Source: an uncultured Bacteroidota bacterium (GTDB lineage: Bacteria; Bacteroidota; Bacteroidia; Bacteroidales; VadinHA17). Taken from it: a DNA stretch of 58,589 nt. The position numbers were made by a program, and so were the translations under genes. Location: assembly GCA_903844815.1 (NCBI GenBank), contig CAIMVD010000019.1, positions 1 to 58,589 on the forward strand, given 5' to 3'. This document shows positions 49,101-56,424 of this stretch, one piece after another (position 1 is the first letter of the stretch; the number at the start of each line of letters is the position of its first letter). The notes under the pieces are model-generated. The model did not search any database. It saw nothing but the letters and a program-made list of their open reading frames with translations, and had not been told where the DNA came from.

Positions 49101-49863
49101 CATAATCGCCCCAGTCAGCTGAACAAAGCGAAACTCCATAAATGATTATGCTATTCTGCTCAGTAAAAGTGTTGTTTCGGTCGTTCCGGTAAATTTTAGA
49201 AAATGCACCTGAATTGCTGTTACCTGTGATTAAAATATCAAGGTCACCGTCATTGTCGTAATCACCCCATCGAACGGAACTGAGTCCGACACCCGTCAAT
49301 GAAATGCTGCTTTGCTCTGTAAAAGTGCTGTTTCCGTTGTTCAAGTATATTTTACATACTGGTCCTGAGGTGGTCAGCCCCGAGAGAAGAATGTCAAGGT
49401 CTCCGTCGTTATCATAATCTCCCCATTGAACAGAACTGTACCCAACACCTGTCAGGGCAATGGCTGCCACTTCAGTAAAAGTGTCATTTCCATCATTCCT
49501 GTAAATCTTCGAAACAGGCGGAAGATCTCCTGCAATTATCCCTGTAAGCAAAATATCCAGATCGCCGTCATTGTCATAATCACCCAGATCAACAGAACCC
49601 GAAGAAACGCCTGTCAACGAAATTGAGGCCATCTCCGTAAATGTTACATCTGCAATTATTGATTTTAAAGAGAATGGAGGCCTTGTTGTATCGGTGCTGG
49701 CTTCAAGGGTGGTAAATTGTTGATTATTAAATATTAATGAATGGAAAATGACGGATATTGAATTATTGGAGCCAAAGACATTAACAGTGAGAACACAATT
49801 AATTATAAACACCAAAAGAGTATATGATCTCCCTGATTTCAAATTAGAGACTAATGATTTCAT
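43156..49863 (-). CDS. Giant T9SS-exported protein with three seven-repeat FG-GAP/VCBS propellers
   Basis: From the ATG at 49863 the protein has about 2235 residues and a signal peptide (LLVFIINCVLTVNVFG). It has three blocks of seven repeats, each centred on GDYDNDGDLDILLTG, a calcium-binding DxDxDxD loop. After each block come two fibronectin-III-like domains, and then PKD/Ig-like domains near the end. The last 80 residues form a type A T9SS sorting domain (VVYPNPSHGEINFE to the end). It should be exported and surface-attached or released. The 68 residues before the chosen ATG do not look like a signal peptide. Confidence 0.92.
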   Translation of the reverse strand: MKSLVSNLKSGRSYTLLVFIINCVLTVNVFGSNNSISVIFHSLIFNNQQFTTLEASTDTTRPPFSLKSIIADVTFTEMASISLTGVSSGSVDLGDYDNDGDLDILLTGIIAGDLPPVSKIYRNDGNDTFTEVAAIALTGVGYSSVQWGDYDNDGDLDILLSGLTTSGPVCKIYLNNGNSTFTEQSSISLTGVGLSSVRWGDYDNDGDLDILITGNSNSGAFSKIYRNDRNNTFTEQNSIIIYGVSLCSADWGDYDNDGDLDILLAGNSNSGRVSKVYRNEGNNTFSEQTGISLTSVSSSTSQWGDYDGDGDLDILLSGDTNSGKTSKIYRNDGNNIFTDQTGISLTAVGPGSAGWGDYDNDGDLDLMLTGATGGIPSAISKIYRNDGSNTLTEQNNIVLTGVSSSSVKWGDYDNDGDLDIILTGDGISKIFRNNSIIANTTPNAPIGLTVIKNGTNVTLTWTSQGDAETTIQSLTYNVRVGTTPGGTGIVSPHALGNGKLTAPAMGNAQMGTSFNLLNLKMGTYYWSVQAVDNGYKGSSFATEGTFTLVNAVPTAEVNSAANITLSGAILSGIVTANNATTTPAFEYGTIAGDYANWKSIAVNPGTVSGNSGVAVSSSITGLSSSTTYYFRLKATNSVGTTYSSEISFSTPPQFTELGSLSMPASSSGSSAWGDYDNDGDLDILITGVITYDLPPFTKLYRNDGNNVFTEQTQILFTGIQSGSAAWGDYDKDGFIDILLSGLASSGPVCKIYRNGGNNTFIEQSSMGLPGISQSCSAWGDYDNDGDLDILLTGNSTAGVISKIYRNNGSNTFTDLSNNQLIGVSGGSEGFVQWGDYDNDGDLDILLTGSSNSGAVSKIYRNDGDNGFNEQTSIILTGVHNGSVQWGDYDSDGDLDILLSGTSSSGAVCKIYRNEGNNTFTEQVNISLIGIAEGTVVFGDYDNDGDLDILLTGYCNSYPVSRVYRNDGNNAFTYQSTILLPQVSWSSVQWGDCDNDGDLDFFLSGYGNAKIFINNNLVANSVPNIPSALTATQNGKNVTLSWTSQGDNETSSQALTYNVRVGTTPGGSEIVRPNALSNGKLTVPSMGNAQLGTSFVLKNIVMGTYYWSVQAVDNGYKGSSYSAEGTFTLVNAEPTVTINNATGVTLSGAALSGLVNANNATTTVTFEYGTTSGVYDSWQSVASSPASLTGTTAVPVSATLNGLTTGTTYYYRLKAVNSLGTTYSSDMSFSTIPQYSEVTGLSLTGISNGAIAWGDYDNDGDMDILLTGLVGSSAISKIYRNEGNDIFVEQTSISLTGVGSSSVQWGDYDNDGDLDILITGINNSAYITKIYRNNGNNTFTEQSNILLANVGYSSAAWGDYDNDGDLDILLTGSNISGYVSRIFRNDGNNIFVERSGISILDVGGGSVQWGDYDNDGDLDILLTGNSNQGQSAKIYRNDGNETFTEMSSISLTGVYSSSAQWGDFDSDGDLDILLTGENNGVPLSKIYRNEGNNGFAEQVDILLTGVSNSSVRWGDYDNDGDLDILIAGWRPGNSGGISKIYRNEGNSSFTEQPNIVLTTVASCSVQWCDYDNDGDLDILLTGSGNAKIYRNNSLIVNTAPNVPTGLSVAQKGKNVVLSWTSQGDNETALTALTYNVKVGTTPGGSEIVSPHALKNGRLTVPEMGNAQLGSAFNLNNLPFNTYYWSVQAVDNGYKGSPFSTEATFKIGPEVTTGHTQILTESSVTLNGTVNPKGFTLDAYFKYGLSPNAMNSTASAASKITAKDSVINVSATITGISPVTYYYCLYAGDGSTVSSGSVSAFNMNSPRIVSSGAVNVTTNSASLVATVNPMGSSTTVVFEYGSTTDLGGSIGAAPSGILGNTDLQTSATIFSLNKNTIYYYRAKATSSNGTNYSSIKQFVTQCDDNIIVNKPGGSSSICQGTLSSDYTTNSMAAKSYIWEIAPASAGAITGTGSAISVVWNKDFAGIVMLRVRGENGTCQSIWSDQLAVSIKQGPSSVEISGIEWVCKGQQDSKYSVTLKSGINYTWDVSGGAIVEGQGTGKISVLWNNTSNEGSVNLTQELLSTGCSITDTKSVNVTEDTPPAVPEIKKKGRINLLICLIHDMNEYQWYLNNNPIEGATGQYFEARAVYGNYVVRITDSRGCFTRSGPVSVGPVAGLVVYPNPSHGEINFEMACPETGIMIIRVIDSFGVIRYVESDLKTEEKLKKSISLKNLAKGAYLLDIEIKGEKITSNKILIL
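45085..46170 (-). repeat. FG-GAP/VCBS block 3, seven units
   Basis: Seven tandem coding repeats of about 50 codons each have the core GDYDNDGDLDILLTG and an intervening SKIYRNDGNNTFTEQ-type strand pair. One unit reads CDYDNDGDL where others have GDYDNDGDL. The block is closed by two fibronectin-like domains. Confidence 0.85.
46820..47910 (-). repeat. FG-GAP/VCBS block 2, seven units
   Basis: Seven tandem units are of the same type as the other blocks. One unit reads GDYDKDGFIDILLSG and the last reads GDCDNDGDLDFFLSG, so individual blades have diverged while the count of seven is kept. Confidence 0.85.
48565..49647 (-). repeat. FG-GAP/VCBS block 1, seven units
   Basis: Seven tandem units directly follow the signal peptide region. 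The first unit lacks the tryptophan before GDYDNDGDLD (LGDYDNDGDL), and the fifth has GDYDGDGDLD. The following domains contain VTLTWTSQGD and YYWSVQAVDNGYKGSSF. Confidence 0.85.
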
Positions 49864-50367
49864 CGGCAAATATTTATTTTTTAAGTCATTACTCTTCAAA
49901 AATAAGACCAGATTCAAGGACAAATTCTTAATCACGACTTCCTGAAATCCAAATAACCTATGAAGAGAGATATTTCTAAATCCATCTGTAAATCTAAATA
50001 TCTTATATCTTGAATTCCCCCTAAATATTAAGAACATAAAAATATAAAAACATCTGAATATTAGCAAAATAAATAAAATATTAAGCCCGGGTTATCTACG
50101 TGCCTAATTACGATTCCCCGTTCATTAATAATATGATCCGGCATTTATTTTGCAATGGTTTCTATCACTCCCGTATCTGTAAACCAAATTGTGTGCCAGA
50201 AATATGCGATTAAGATAAAACAGTTATTCCAAATATGCAATAAACTGTGTATCTGTGCTTAATTTCTTTTGTGCACGGTTGATATCAAGGCGGGTGCCCG
50301 GAGTATTTAATTATGTATTCAAAAAAACCGAACATAAGTTCGGAAATGTGACGGGAAAAAATATTAT
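49864..50367. other. Intergenic region upstream of the giant gene
   Basis: About 500 bp of AT-rich sequence with no frame I would call. The promoter of the leftward T9SS gene should be here, but I found no exact TAnnTTTG match on the minus strand. Confidence 0.5.
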
Positions 50368-50679
50368 TCAGGAGATATTAAGTATTTCATCCAGTCCCGA
50401 AATCTTAAAAGTTTTTTTCACAAAAGGCTGACAATTGATTATAGAAAACCTGCCGGCTCCCTCTTTTTTTGCATGGGTTAAACAGATCCTTATAAATGAT
50501 GAGGCAACATAGTCCACATCCTTAAGATCAAAGACCAGGTTGTTTTCTTTCTCAGGATTCTGAAGTCCTGGTTCAGCCTGAATCAACTCTGTTACCTTTG
50601 CTACGGCAAGAGTATCCATCCGGCCTTTAAATGAGAGCGTCGTAATTCCTTCATCGTCATTATAGTAGAATGATATCAT
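50368..50679 (-). CDS. STAS-domain protein downstream of aldehyde dehydrogenase
   Basis: The 103-residue product is a single STAS domain: ITTLSFKGRMDTLAVAKV, then LVFDLKDVDYVASSFIR. Ser60 aligns with the SpoIIAA phosphoserine, though the usual following glycine is Phe62. It begins 11 bp after the aldehyde dehydrogenase stop and is probably co-transcribed with it. It could be a third substrate for the RsbW-like protein at 36158. Confidence 0.85.
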   Translation of the reverse strand: MISFYYNDDEGITTLSFKGRMDTLAVAKVTELIQAEPGLQNPEKENNLVFDLKDVDYVASSFIRICLTHAKKEGAGRFSIINCQPFVKKTFKISGLDEILNIS

Positions 50680-50690
50680 GTTGGTCGTTA

Positions 50691-52124
50691 TTAATGGTTT
50701 TTATAATATGTTTCTGTTATCTGATCTGCTGTAAGTGACTCATTGTAATAGGCTGACTGGTCAAACCCGAACCAGAGTTCGTTGTTTCTTCTCCTGCTAA
50801 CCCTTTGAATGTTAATGAGATTCTTTGCAGAAATATTTTCAGTGGTAATGTTCTTGCCGCCTGTTCCGCAACCAAGAGTAAGCGAGGGTGGTAAGTTGTT
50901 GAAGAAATAGCCTACGGCTCCCTGTGAAGTAGGTGTGTTTACAAGTATCCTTCCTGCATTAAGCAATTGTGAATACTCCATTATCCTCCTCTCATCATTT
51001 GCATAAATTCCTGCACTGTGTCCTATTCCCCCAAGGTAATTGAGATCAATACAGTAATTAACTGCTGAATTGTAGTCCTTTGCAATATAAAAGGCAAGGA
51101 TGGGAGCCAGTACTTCCACTGAAAGCGGATAAGCTTTCCCTATGCCATCGAGCCTGGCAATAAGAATTTTAGTCCCTTCAGGTACTTTAATGCCGGATTT
51201 CTCAGCGATTACCGATACTGACTGACCAACAACTGCAGGGCTCATGCTGCTTGTTTCAGGAACAATGGCGAACTTTTCGACTTTAGTAATTTCTTCCTGA
51301 CTTAGAAAATAGCAGCCCTGACGTTCAAATTCCTCCCTGACTTTCGCGGCAATTGCTTCTTCCATTACAATTGCCTGTTCACTGGCACAAATTGTTCCGT
51401 TATCGAAAGTCTTCGATGAGATGATGCTGCTGACGGCAAATGGAATGTCAGCACTTTCGTCAATGAAAACCGGAACGTTGCCCGGACCTACACCAATGGC
51501 AGGGTTGCCTGAGCTGTAGGCTGCTTTAACCAGTCCCGTACCGCCGGTCGCAAGAATCAATGCAACTTTAGGGCTTGCCATCATTATCTGGGTGAATTCC
51601 CTGCTTCCGGAAGATATCATCTGAATACAATCTTCAGGTGCCCCCGCTGAAAGCGCAGCCTCGTAGCAAATCCGTACTGCTTCGGCACACGATTTGGCAG
51701 CGCCTCTGTGTGAACTGATTATGATAGGGTTTCGCGATTTAAGGCAGATCAGGATCTTGAACATCGCGGTCGATGTAGGATTTGTTACAGGAATTACAGC
51801 AAGGATGGGACCAAGCGGTTGTGCAATTTCCGTAATTCCGGTCAGAGGATCCTGCGAAATAACACCTACCGTCTTTTCATTCTTTATGCTTTCATAAACA
51901 AGCTGGGTGCCAAGAACATTTTTAATAACCTTATGTTCCCAAACTCCCATACCAGTTTCTTCCTGAGCCATCTTTGCCAGTTTCACGCGATTGTTGAAAC
52001 CGGCTTCGAAAACAGCCTTTACAATCAGATCAGTTTGTTCCTGGTTAAACTGATGAAACTCGGCTGCGGCAAGCTGCGCCCTGTCAAGTATTTCATTGGC
52101 TGTTGTATTAAGATCGTCTGTCAT
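50691..52124 (-). CDS. CoA-acylating aldehyde dehydrogenase (EutE/AdhE-N type)
   Basis: The 477-residue enzyme should interconvert acyl-CoA plus NADH and aldehyde plus CoA. The catalytic cysteine lies in FDNGTICASEQ, and the N-terminal half has PVTNPTSTAMFK and NPIIISSHRGA as in AdhE and EutE. It lacks the C-terminal iron alcohol dehydrogenase domain of AdhE and an obvious microcompartment-targeting peptide, and no shell genes are nearby. It is divergent from the glycyl radical operon, whose known reaction makes no aldehyde, so a direct pathway link is not evident. Confidence 0.9.
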   Translation of the reverse strand: MTDDLNTTANEILDRAQLAAAEFHQFNQEQTDLIVKAVFEAGFNNRVKLAKMAQEETGMGVWEHKVIKNVLGTQLVYESIKNEKTVGVISQDPLTGITEIAQPLGPILAVIPVTNPTSTAMFKILICLKSRNPIIISSHRGAAKSCAEAVRICYEAALSAGAPEDCIQMISSGSREFTQIMMASPKVALILATGGTGLVKAAYSSGNPAIGVGPGNVPVFIDESADIPFAVSSIISSKTFDNGTICASEQAIVMEEAIAAKVREEFERQGCYFLSQEEITKVEKFAIVPETSSMSPAVVGQSVSVIAEKSGIKVPEGTKILIARLDGIGKAYPLSVEVLAPILAFYIAKDYNSAVNYCIDLNYLGGIGHSAGIYANDERRIMEYSQLLNAGRILVNTPTSQGAVGYFFNNLPPSLTLGCGTGGKNITTENISAKNLINIQRVSRRRNNELWFGFDQSAYYNESLTADQITETYYKNH

Positions 52125-52502
52125 GTGTTATATATTTAAATAAGGTTCTCAATAGTGCCATTAATTCCCCCCGCATCTAAGATATCAATTATTATGATAA
52201 TAACAGATAAAAAATGATCGGTTATTTAACAAAAATGAGCCTTAAATGACAGAGCTAAAATAATATGTGTTCCTGTATTCCGGTAGCGATGGTTTAGTTT
52301 CTCATGAAGAGATCCCCCCGTTTAACTGTCGGGTTAGCAGAAATCTTGAAAATTTTCCATACATTTATTGGGATAATTGACCTTAACATTTTTTTCATGG
52401 GGTAGGGGCCTCTATCGGAAGAATATTATGCACTCCGCAGGGGAAACTGATTAAGTGTCGAACAGTCAATGGTTTTTAAATGTGACCACGAATTTCTGTG
52501 TT
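52125..52502. other. Divergent intergenic region between aldehyde dehydrogenase and hpdB
   Basis: This AT-rich stretch should contain promoters for both directions. I found no exact TAnnTTTG box. AGAGCTAAAATAA at 52250-52262 also occurs upstream of the RsbW-like gene at 36061-36073. A GTG-started extension of hpdB covers 52455-52502 but is probably not translated. Confidence 0.4.
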
Positions 52503-55193
52503 ATGAGAAAAGATCAGGATATTTCAGTACAAACTGATGACAGTCTAAATTACTACGGTCCGATACCCGGGGAAGGTATCGCGGAGAGGGAACTGAAGAA
52601 AGCTCCGACACCGCGTGCGGGAAAGGCACGCCAGACTTACCTGGAGGCCAAATCGTCGGCATCAGTTGAATTTCCTTACTGGTATACCCGCCGGTGGGAA
52701 GAACTGGAAGGAGAGGTTCCGGTTATCAGAAGAGCTGAAGCATTGAAAACTGCTTTCTCTCATCTGACGCCGGGCATCATGCCTGGTGAATTGCTGGCTA
52801 TGAGAAAAGCCGGTTACCTCCGTGGGTCTTTTCCGTTGCCATGGCTTTCTGAGGCTTTCTTCCTGTCGAAGGAAGATGATCTGTATAAAGAAGCCCAAAA
52901 GGCAGGAAAAGCAAGCGCTGATGAAGTTACCACCATGGGCCAGGGGGGAGGAAATGTTACGAAAAGCATTGGTAATGTAATTTCAATTGCAGGAAAGTTC
53001 GGCTTGCGAAAGGAAGAAATGCCCATTCTCATTAAGACTGCAAAACGATGGTTTAACAAGTCGGTCGACGATGTGGGCCACAAATATGAGCAGCTTATCC
53101 CCGGCTACCAGACTAAAGAGGAGATAATGCGTGCCGTGATCTGTATGTTCGATTCCGGATATACTCTTCCTCAGGGAAGGGAAGTAATAAATTATTACTA
53201 TCCGCTTCAATTCGGGATTGAGGGAATTAAAAATATCTGCAGGGAAAACCAGGACAAATCAGCGGGTCAGCCTCCGATGGACCGTTTGTATTTTTACAGG
53301 GCAGTAATAATCATGCTTGAAGGTCTCCAGAAGTGGATAATGAATTATGCCGTGGAGGCCCGTTTCATGGCATCTCTTGAAGAAAATGAAACCCAAAAAT
53401 CTGAATACCTGGAAATTGCGGAACGTCTCGACTGGCTGGCTGTTAACAGGCCAAGGTCATTTCACGATGCCCTTCAGCTAACCTGGATTTTTCATGTCGC
53501 CGTGCTCAACGAGGATGCCATCTCCGGACTGTCTCCCGGCAGGCTCGGGCAGGTTCTCTATCCTTACTGGAAGGAAGACATTGATAAGGGTGTGCTTTCG
53601 AAGGAGAGAACAATTGAACTGCTTGAATGCATGAGGGTTAAGTTCACAGAAATTGATTGTTTCGCCTCGATGGGAGTGGTAGGCGGCGTATTAAGCGGTA
53701 ATACATTTAATAATTTGTGCATTGGCGGTCTTGATAAGGATGGTAACAGCGCCGCTAATGAACTTGAAGAACTTATCCTGGAATCAGCCATGTCGTGCGA
53801 TACACCACAGCCTACCCTCAGCCTGCTTTTTGATGAAAAACTGCCTGAGGAGTTTCTGCTTAAAGGCGTAGAATGTACAAAAATAGGAACGGGATATCCG
53901 GCATGGATAAGTAACCGTGTTGCCATGGAATTTCTGCTTAACAACTATGGAAAGGAGGGAATGCAAACTGAAGAAGCCAGGGCTTGGGCTATAGGAGGTT
54001 GTCTAGAGACCTCCCCGGGAAGCTGGATGCCTCTTGACCTTAACGGGAAAAGACATTATATTCCCGGCGGTTCCGCTCCGGCAACAAGCGTGGGCGTTCA
54101 TTTCATTTCCCTTCCAAAGGTACTCGAAGCTGTTTTATTTAATGGCATCGATAAGAGAACGGGCCGACGGGTCTATCCGGCACATGATTCTCCCCTTGAA
54201 TCATATGAGGAAATCTGGACTGCTTTTAAACAATATTTCAGCCTTACTGTTGAAGTTCTGACACTTGCAAACAATATTCAGCACGACATCTGGGGTAAAG
54301 TTACACCATCGATAGTGAACAGCATGCTCAAACCCGATTGTCTTGATTCAGGAATGGATATAAGCCATAAAGGCAGCAGGTATAACAGGACTTTTAATGT
54401 CGAAATATGCGGGGGCGTGAACCTTGTCAATTCGCTGGCTTCGGTGAAGAAGAATGTTTTTGATGAAAAGAAGATCTCTCTGAAGGAGCTCAGAGCTGCG
54501 GTAGAGGCAAATTTCGGATATCTTTCCGCCCTTGAAACCGGATCGTACAGCTTAACCGAGCAGGTGAAGACAGGAACCTTTAAGGATTGGATGAAGATTC
54601 ATAAGCTTTGTCTCGATGCGCCAAAATACGGCAATGATGATCCGTATGCCGATAATATTTTCAGGGATTGGCAGATCTGGTTCAGTAAAATGTGCGAAAA
54701 CTACCGTTCACTCTACGACGAGCCTCTTTATTCATGCCAGATATCCGTATCCACTCATGCTCCTATGGGCGCGGTCACCCTGGCAACTCCTGACGGAAGG
54801 CTGTGCGGTACTACCTTTGCCGACGGTTCAGTTTCGGCATATCCCGGATCGGATAAAAATGGTCCCTATGCCCTGTTCAATTCCGCTACCTGTTACAACC
54901 ATGCATCTTCTCAGAACTCCCAGCTAAACATGAAAATTCATCCTTCAGTTGTTAAGGGGAGGGAAGGATCGCGAAAATTCCTTGAGATGATTAAGGCATA
55001 TCTGCGACGCGGAGGATTTCATGCACAGTTCAATATAGTTGATTCAAGAATGCTTAAGGACGCTCAGAAAAACCCCGAAAAGTACAGGGGATTGATGGTA
55101 AGGGTAGCCGGGTTTACACAGTACTGGGTAGAACTCGGGAAGCAAATCCAGGATGAAGTTATCGCTCGTACTGAATACGAACAATTTGGTTAA
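52503..55193 (+). CDS. hpdB: 4-Hydroxyphenylacetate decarboxylase, glycyl radical catalytic subunit
   Basis: This enzyme decarboxylates 4-hydroxyphenylacetate to p-cresol. From the ATG at 52503 the product has 896 residues, close to the roughly 900 of clostridial HpdB. The radical glycine is Gly870 in RVAGFTQYW, and Cys500 and Glu502 lie in GGCLETSPG. Residues recalled as substrate contacts in the clostridial structure (Ser344, Phe405, His536, Glu637) fall at Ser341, Phe402, His533 and Glu634, all conserved at a constant offset of three. A GTG 48 bp upstream adds unlike residues. The small subunit begins 1 bp after the stop. Confidence 0.95.
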   Translation: MRKDQDISVQTDDSLNYYGPIPGEGIAERELKKAPTPRAGKARQTYLEAKSSASVEFPYWYTRRWEELEGEVPVIRRAEALKTAFSHLTPGIMPGELLAMRKAGYLRGSFPLPWLSEAFFLSKEDDLYKEAQKAGKASADEVTTMGQGGGNVTKSIGNVISIAGKFGLRKEEMPILIKTAKRWFNKSVDDVGHKYEQLIPGYQTKEEIMRAVICMFDSGYTLPQGREVINYYYPLQFGIEGIKNICRENQDKSAGQPPMDRLYFYRAVIIMLEGLQKWIMNYAVEARFMASLEENETQKSEYLEIAERLDWLAVNRPRSFHDALQLTWIFHVAVLNEDAISGLSPGRLGQVLYPYWKEDIDKGVLSKERTIELLECMRVKFTEIDCFASMGVVGGVLSGNTFNNLCIGGLDKDGNSAANELEELILESAMSCDTPQPTLSLLFDEKLPEEFLLKGVECTKIGTGYPAWISNRVAMEFLLNNYGKEGMQTEEARAWAIGGCLETSPGSWMPLDLNGKRHYIPGGSAPATSVGVHFISLPKVLEAVLFNGIDKRTGRRVYPAHDSPLESYEEIWTAFKQYFSLTVEVLTLANNIQHDIWGKVTPSIVNSMLKPDCLDSGMDISHKGSRYNRTFNVEICGGVNLVNSLASVKKNVFDEKKISLKELRAAVEANFGYLSALETGSYSLTEQVKTGTFKDWMKIHKLCLDAPKYGNDDPYADNIFRDWQIWFSKMCENYRSLYDEPLYSCQISVSTHAPMGAVTLATPDGRLCGTTFADGSVSAYPGSDKNGPYALFNSATCYNHASSQNSQLNMKIHPSVVKGREGSRKFLEMIKAYLRRGGFHAQFNIVDSRMLKDAQKNPEKYRGLMVRVAGFTQYWVELGKQIQDEVIARTEYEQFG

Positions 55194-55194
55194 A

Positions 55195-55440
55195 ATGAAT
55201 GAGATTAAACACTACGACTGCAAATATTACCTGAACATAGATGTTTTCAAGGGAATATGTAAACGCGACAAAGTCAGCATAAATGCCGATGACCCTGCCT
55301 GCGAGAGCTTTAAATATGCGCAGAAATGCAAACATTGTTCAAATTTTTCCGCAACTGCTGACAATCTGGGAACATGCATGAACAGTTATGAGGCTTATCC
55401 GGAAATGAATGCGGTCACCTGCGATGACTTTAAACAGTAG
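55195..55440 (+). CDS. hpdC: 4-Hydroxyphenylacetate decarboxylase small iron-sulfur subunit
   Basis: The 81-residue protein is the small subunit that binds two 4Fe-4S clusters and is needed for HPAD assembly and radical control. All eight expected ligands are present: His6, Cys9, Cys22 and Cys36 for one cluster, and Cys45, Cys48, Cys61 and Cys76 for the other. The segments KGIC, INADDPAC, KCKHCSNF and MNAVTC follow the clostridial subunit. The ATG at 55195 is 1 bp after hpdB. Only HPAD-type arylacetate decarboxylases carry this subunit, which strengthens the hpdB call. Confidence 0.93.
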   Translation: MNEIKHYDCKYYLNIDVFKGICKRDKVSINADDPACESFKYAQKCKHCSNFSATADNLGTCMNSYEAYPEMNAVTCDDFKQ

Positions 55441-56368
55441 CTCCTCAGATTTAAAAGGCTTTGTTTTTGATATTCAGGGACTTTCGGTTCATGATGGTCC
55501 CGGATGCAGGACATTGATTTTTCTAAGTGGCTGCACAATGAATTGTTTCTGGTGCTGTAACCCCGAGGGAATAAGTCCGAAGCCTGCACTTATGTACTCC
55601 GTTTCAAAATGCATACTCTGCGGCGAGTGTGCAGGGAAATGTGAACATCATGCAATAAATATTGAAGACGGGAAACTGAATATTTCGCGCAGTTTCTGCC
55701 TCAGTTGCGAACAGCAAAATTGTATTGATGAGTGCTATTCGGGTGCCCTCCGTTTAAGCGGATATGAAATTTCATTGCCGAAGTTGTATGGTATTATACG
55801 TCGCGACCGCCAATACTGGGGAAGCGAAGGAGGATTGACACTAACAGGAGGAGAACCATTATTGCAGCTGGATTTTGTTAAATCCTTACTGCAGAAATGC
55901 CATGAGGATTACATTCACACTGCCATTGAAACATGCGGAAATATCCCGTGGAATAATTTTCAGGAGGTAATTCCCTATCTCGACTGGATCTTTTTTGATC
56001 TTAAAAACTCTGATAGTAATTTACATCTGAAAGCAACCTCCGCTGACAACAAACTTATCCTTGAGAATGCTAAACGGCTTTCGACGGAGTTTCCGGGAAG
56101 ACTGATATTCCGGATTCCGCTCATCCCCGGTTTTAATGATTCTGAAGAAAACATTAATTCAGTTATTTCATTTCTTAAGGATACAGGAAGGAAGGAGATA
56201 AATATTCTTCCCCTTCATCATTTAGGTCGTGAAAAGTACCAGATGCTGCAAAAAAGTTATACCGGAGGCAGCCATCCGGTACCGGTAAAGGAAAGCCTTG
56301 AAACGATAAGGAAAATGTTTAATGCATCAGGGGTCGATTGTTATATTGGAAGCGAAACGCCCTTCTGA
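55424..56368 (+). CDS. hpdA: HPAD-activating radical SAM enzyme
   Basis: The activase uses SAM to place the glycyl radical on HpdB. The 314-residue product has the radical SAM cysteines Cys37, Cys41 and Cys44 in GCTMNCFWC. A ferredoxin-like insert with two further cysteine sets (CILCGECAGKC and CLSCEQQNCIDEC), TLTGGEPLLQ for SAM binding and the end CYIGSETPF follow clostridial HpdA. The ATG at 55424 lies inside hpdC (overlap 17 bp), and another ATG at 55409 is possible. Confidence 0.93.
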   Translation: MTLNSSSSDLKGFVFDIQGLSVHDGPGCRTLIFLSGCTMNCFWCCNPEGISPKPALMYSVSKCILCGECAGKCEHHAINIEDGKLNISRSFCLSCEQQNCIDECYSGALRLSGYEISLPKLYGIIRRDRQYWGSEGGLTLTGGEPLLQLDFVKSLLQKCHEDYIHTAIETCGNIPWNNFQEVIPYLDWIFFDLKNSDSNLHLKATSADNKLILENAKRLSTEFPGRLIFRIPLIPGFNDSEENINSVISFLKDTGRKEINILPLHHLGREKYQMLQKSYTGGSHPVPVKESLETIRKMFNASGVDCYIGSETPF

Positions 56369-56424
56369 GTTCAATAGGTACAGTTGCGAAATATTTATGT
56401 TACAATCATTTAATAAATAAACTA

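Noticed and set aside
43156-49863. Several short frames on the strand opposite the giant gene
   Set aside because: They recur with the DNA repeats as mirror images of the FG-GAP coding units and show no independent protein character.
49864-50067. N-terminal extension of the giant T9SS gene
   Set aside because: The extra 68 residues would put the signal peptide far inside the chain. The ATG at 49863 places it at the start.
52455-52502. GTG-started extension of hpdB
   Set aside because: It adds 16 residues not like the family. The ATG at 52503 gives a length close to characterised HpdB.
50691-56368. Bacterial microcompartment locus (acylating aldehyde dehydrogenase plus glycyl radical enzyme)
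   Set aside because: No shell protein genes are present, the dehydrogenase lacks a clear targeting peptide, and the radical enzyme is an HPAD with its small subunit, not a diol or choline lyase.
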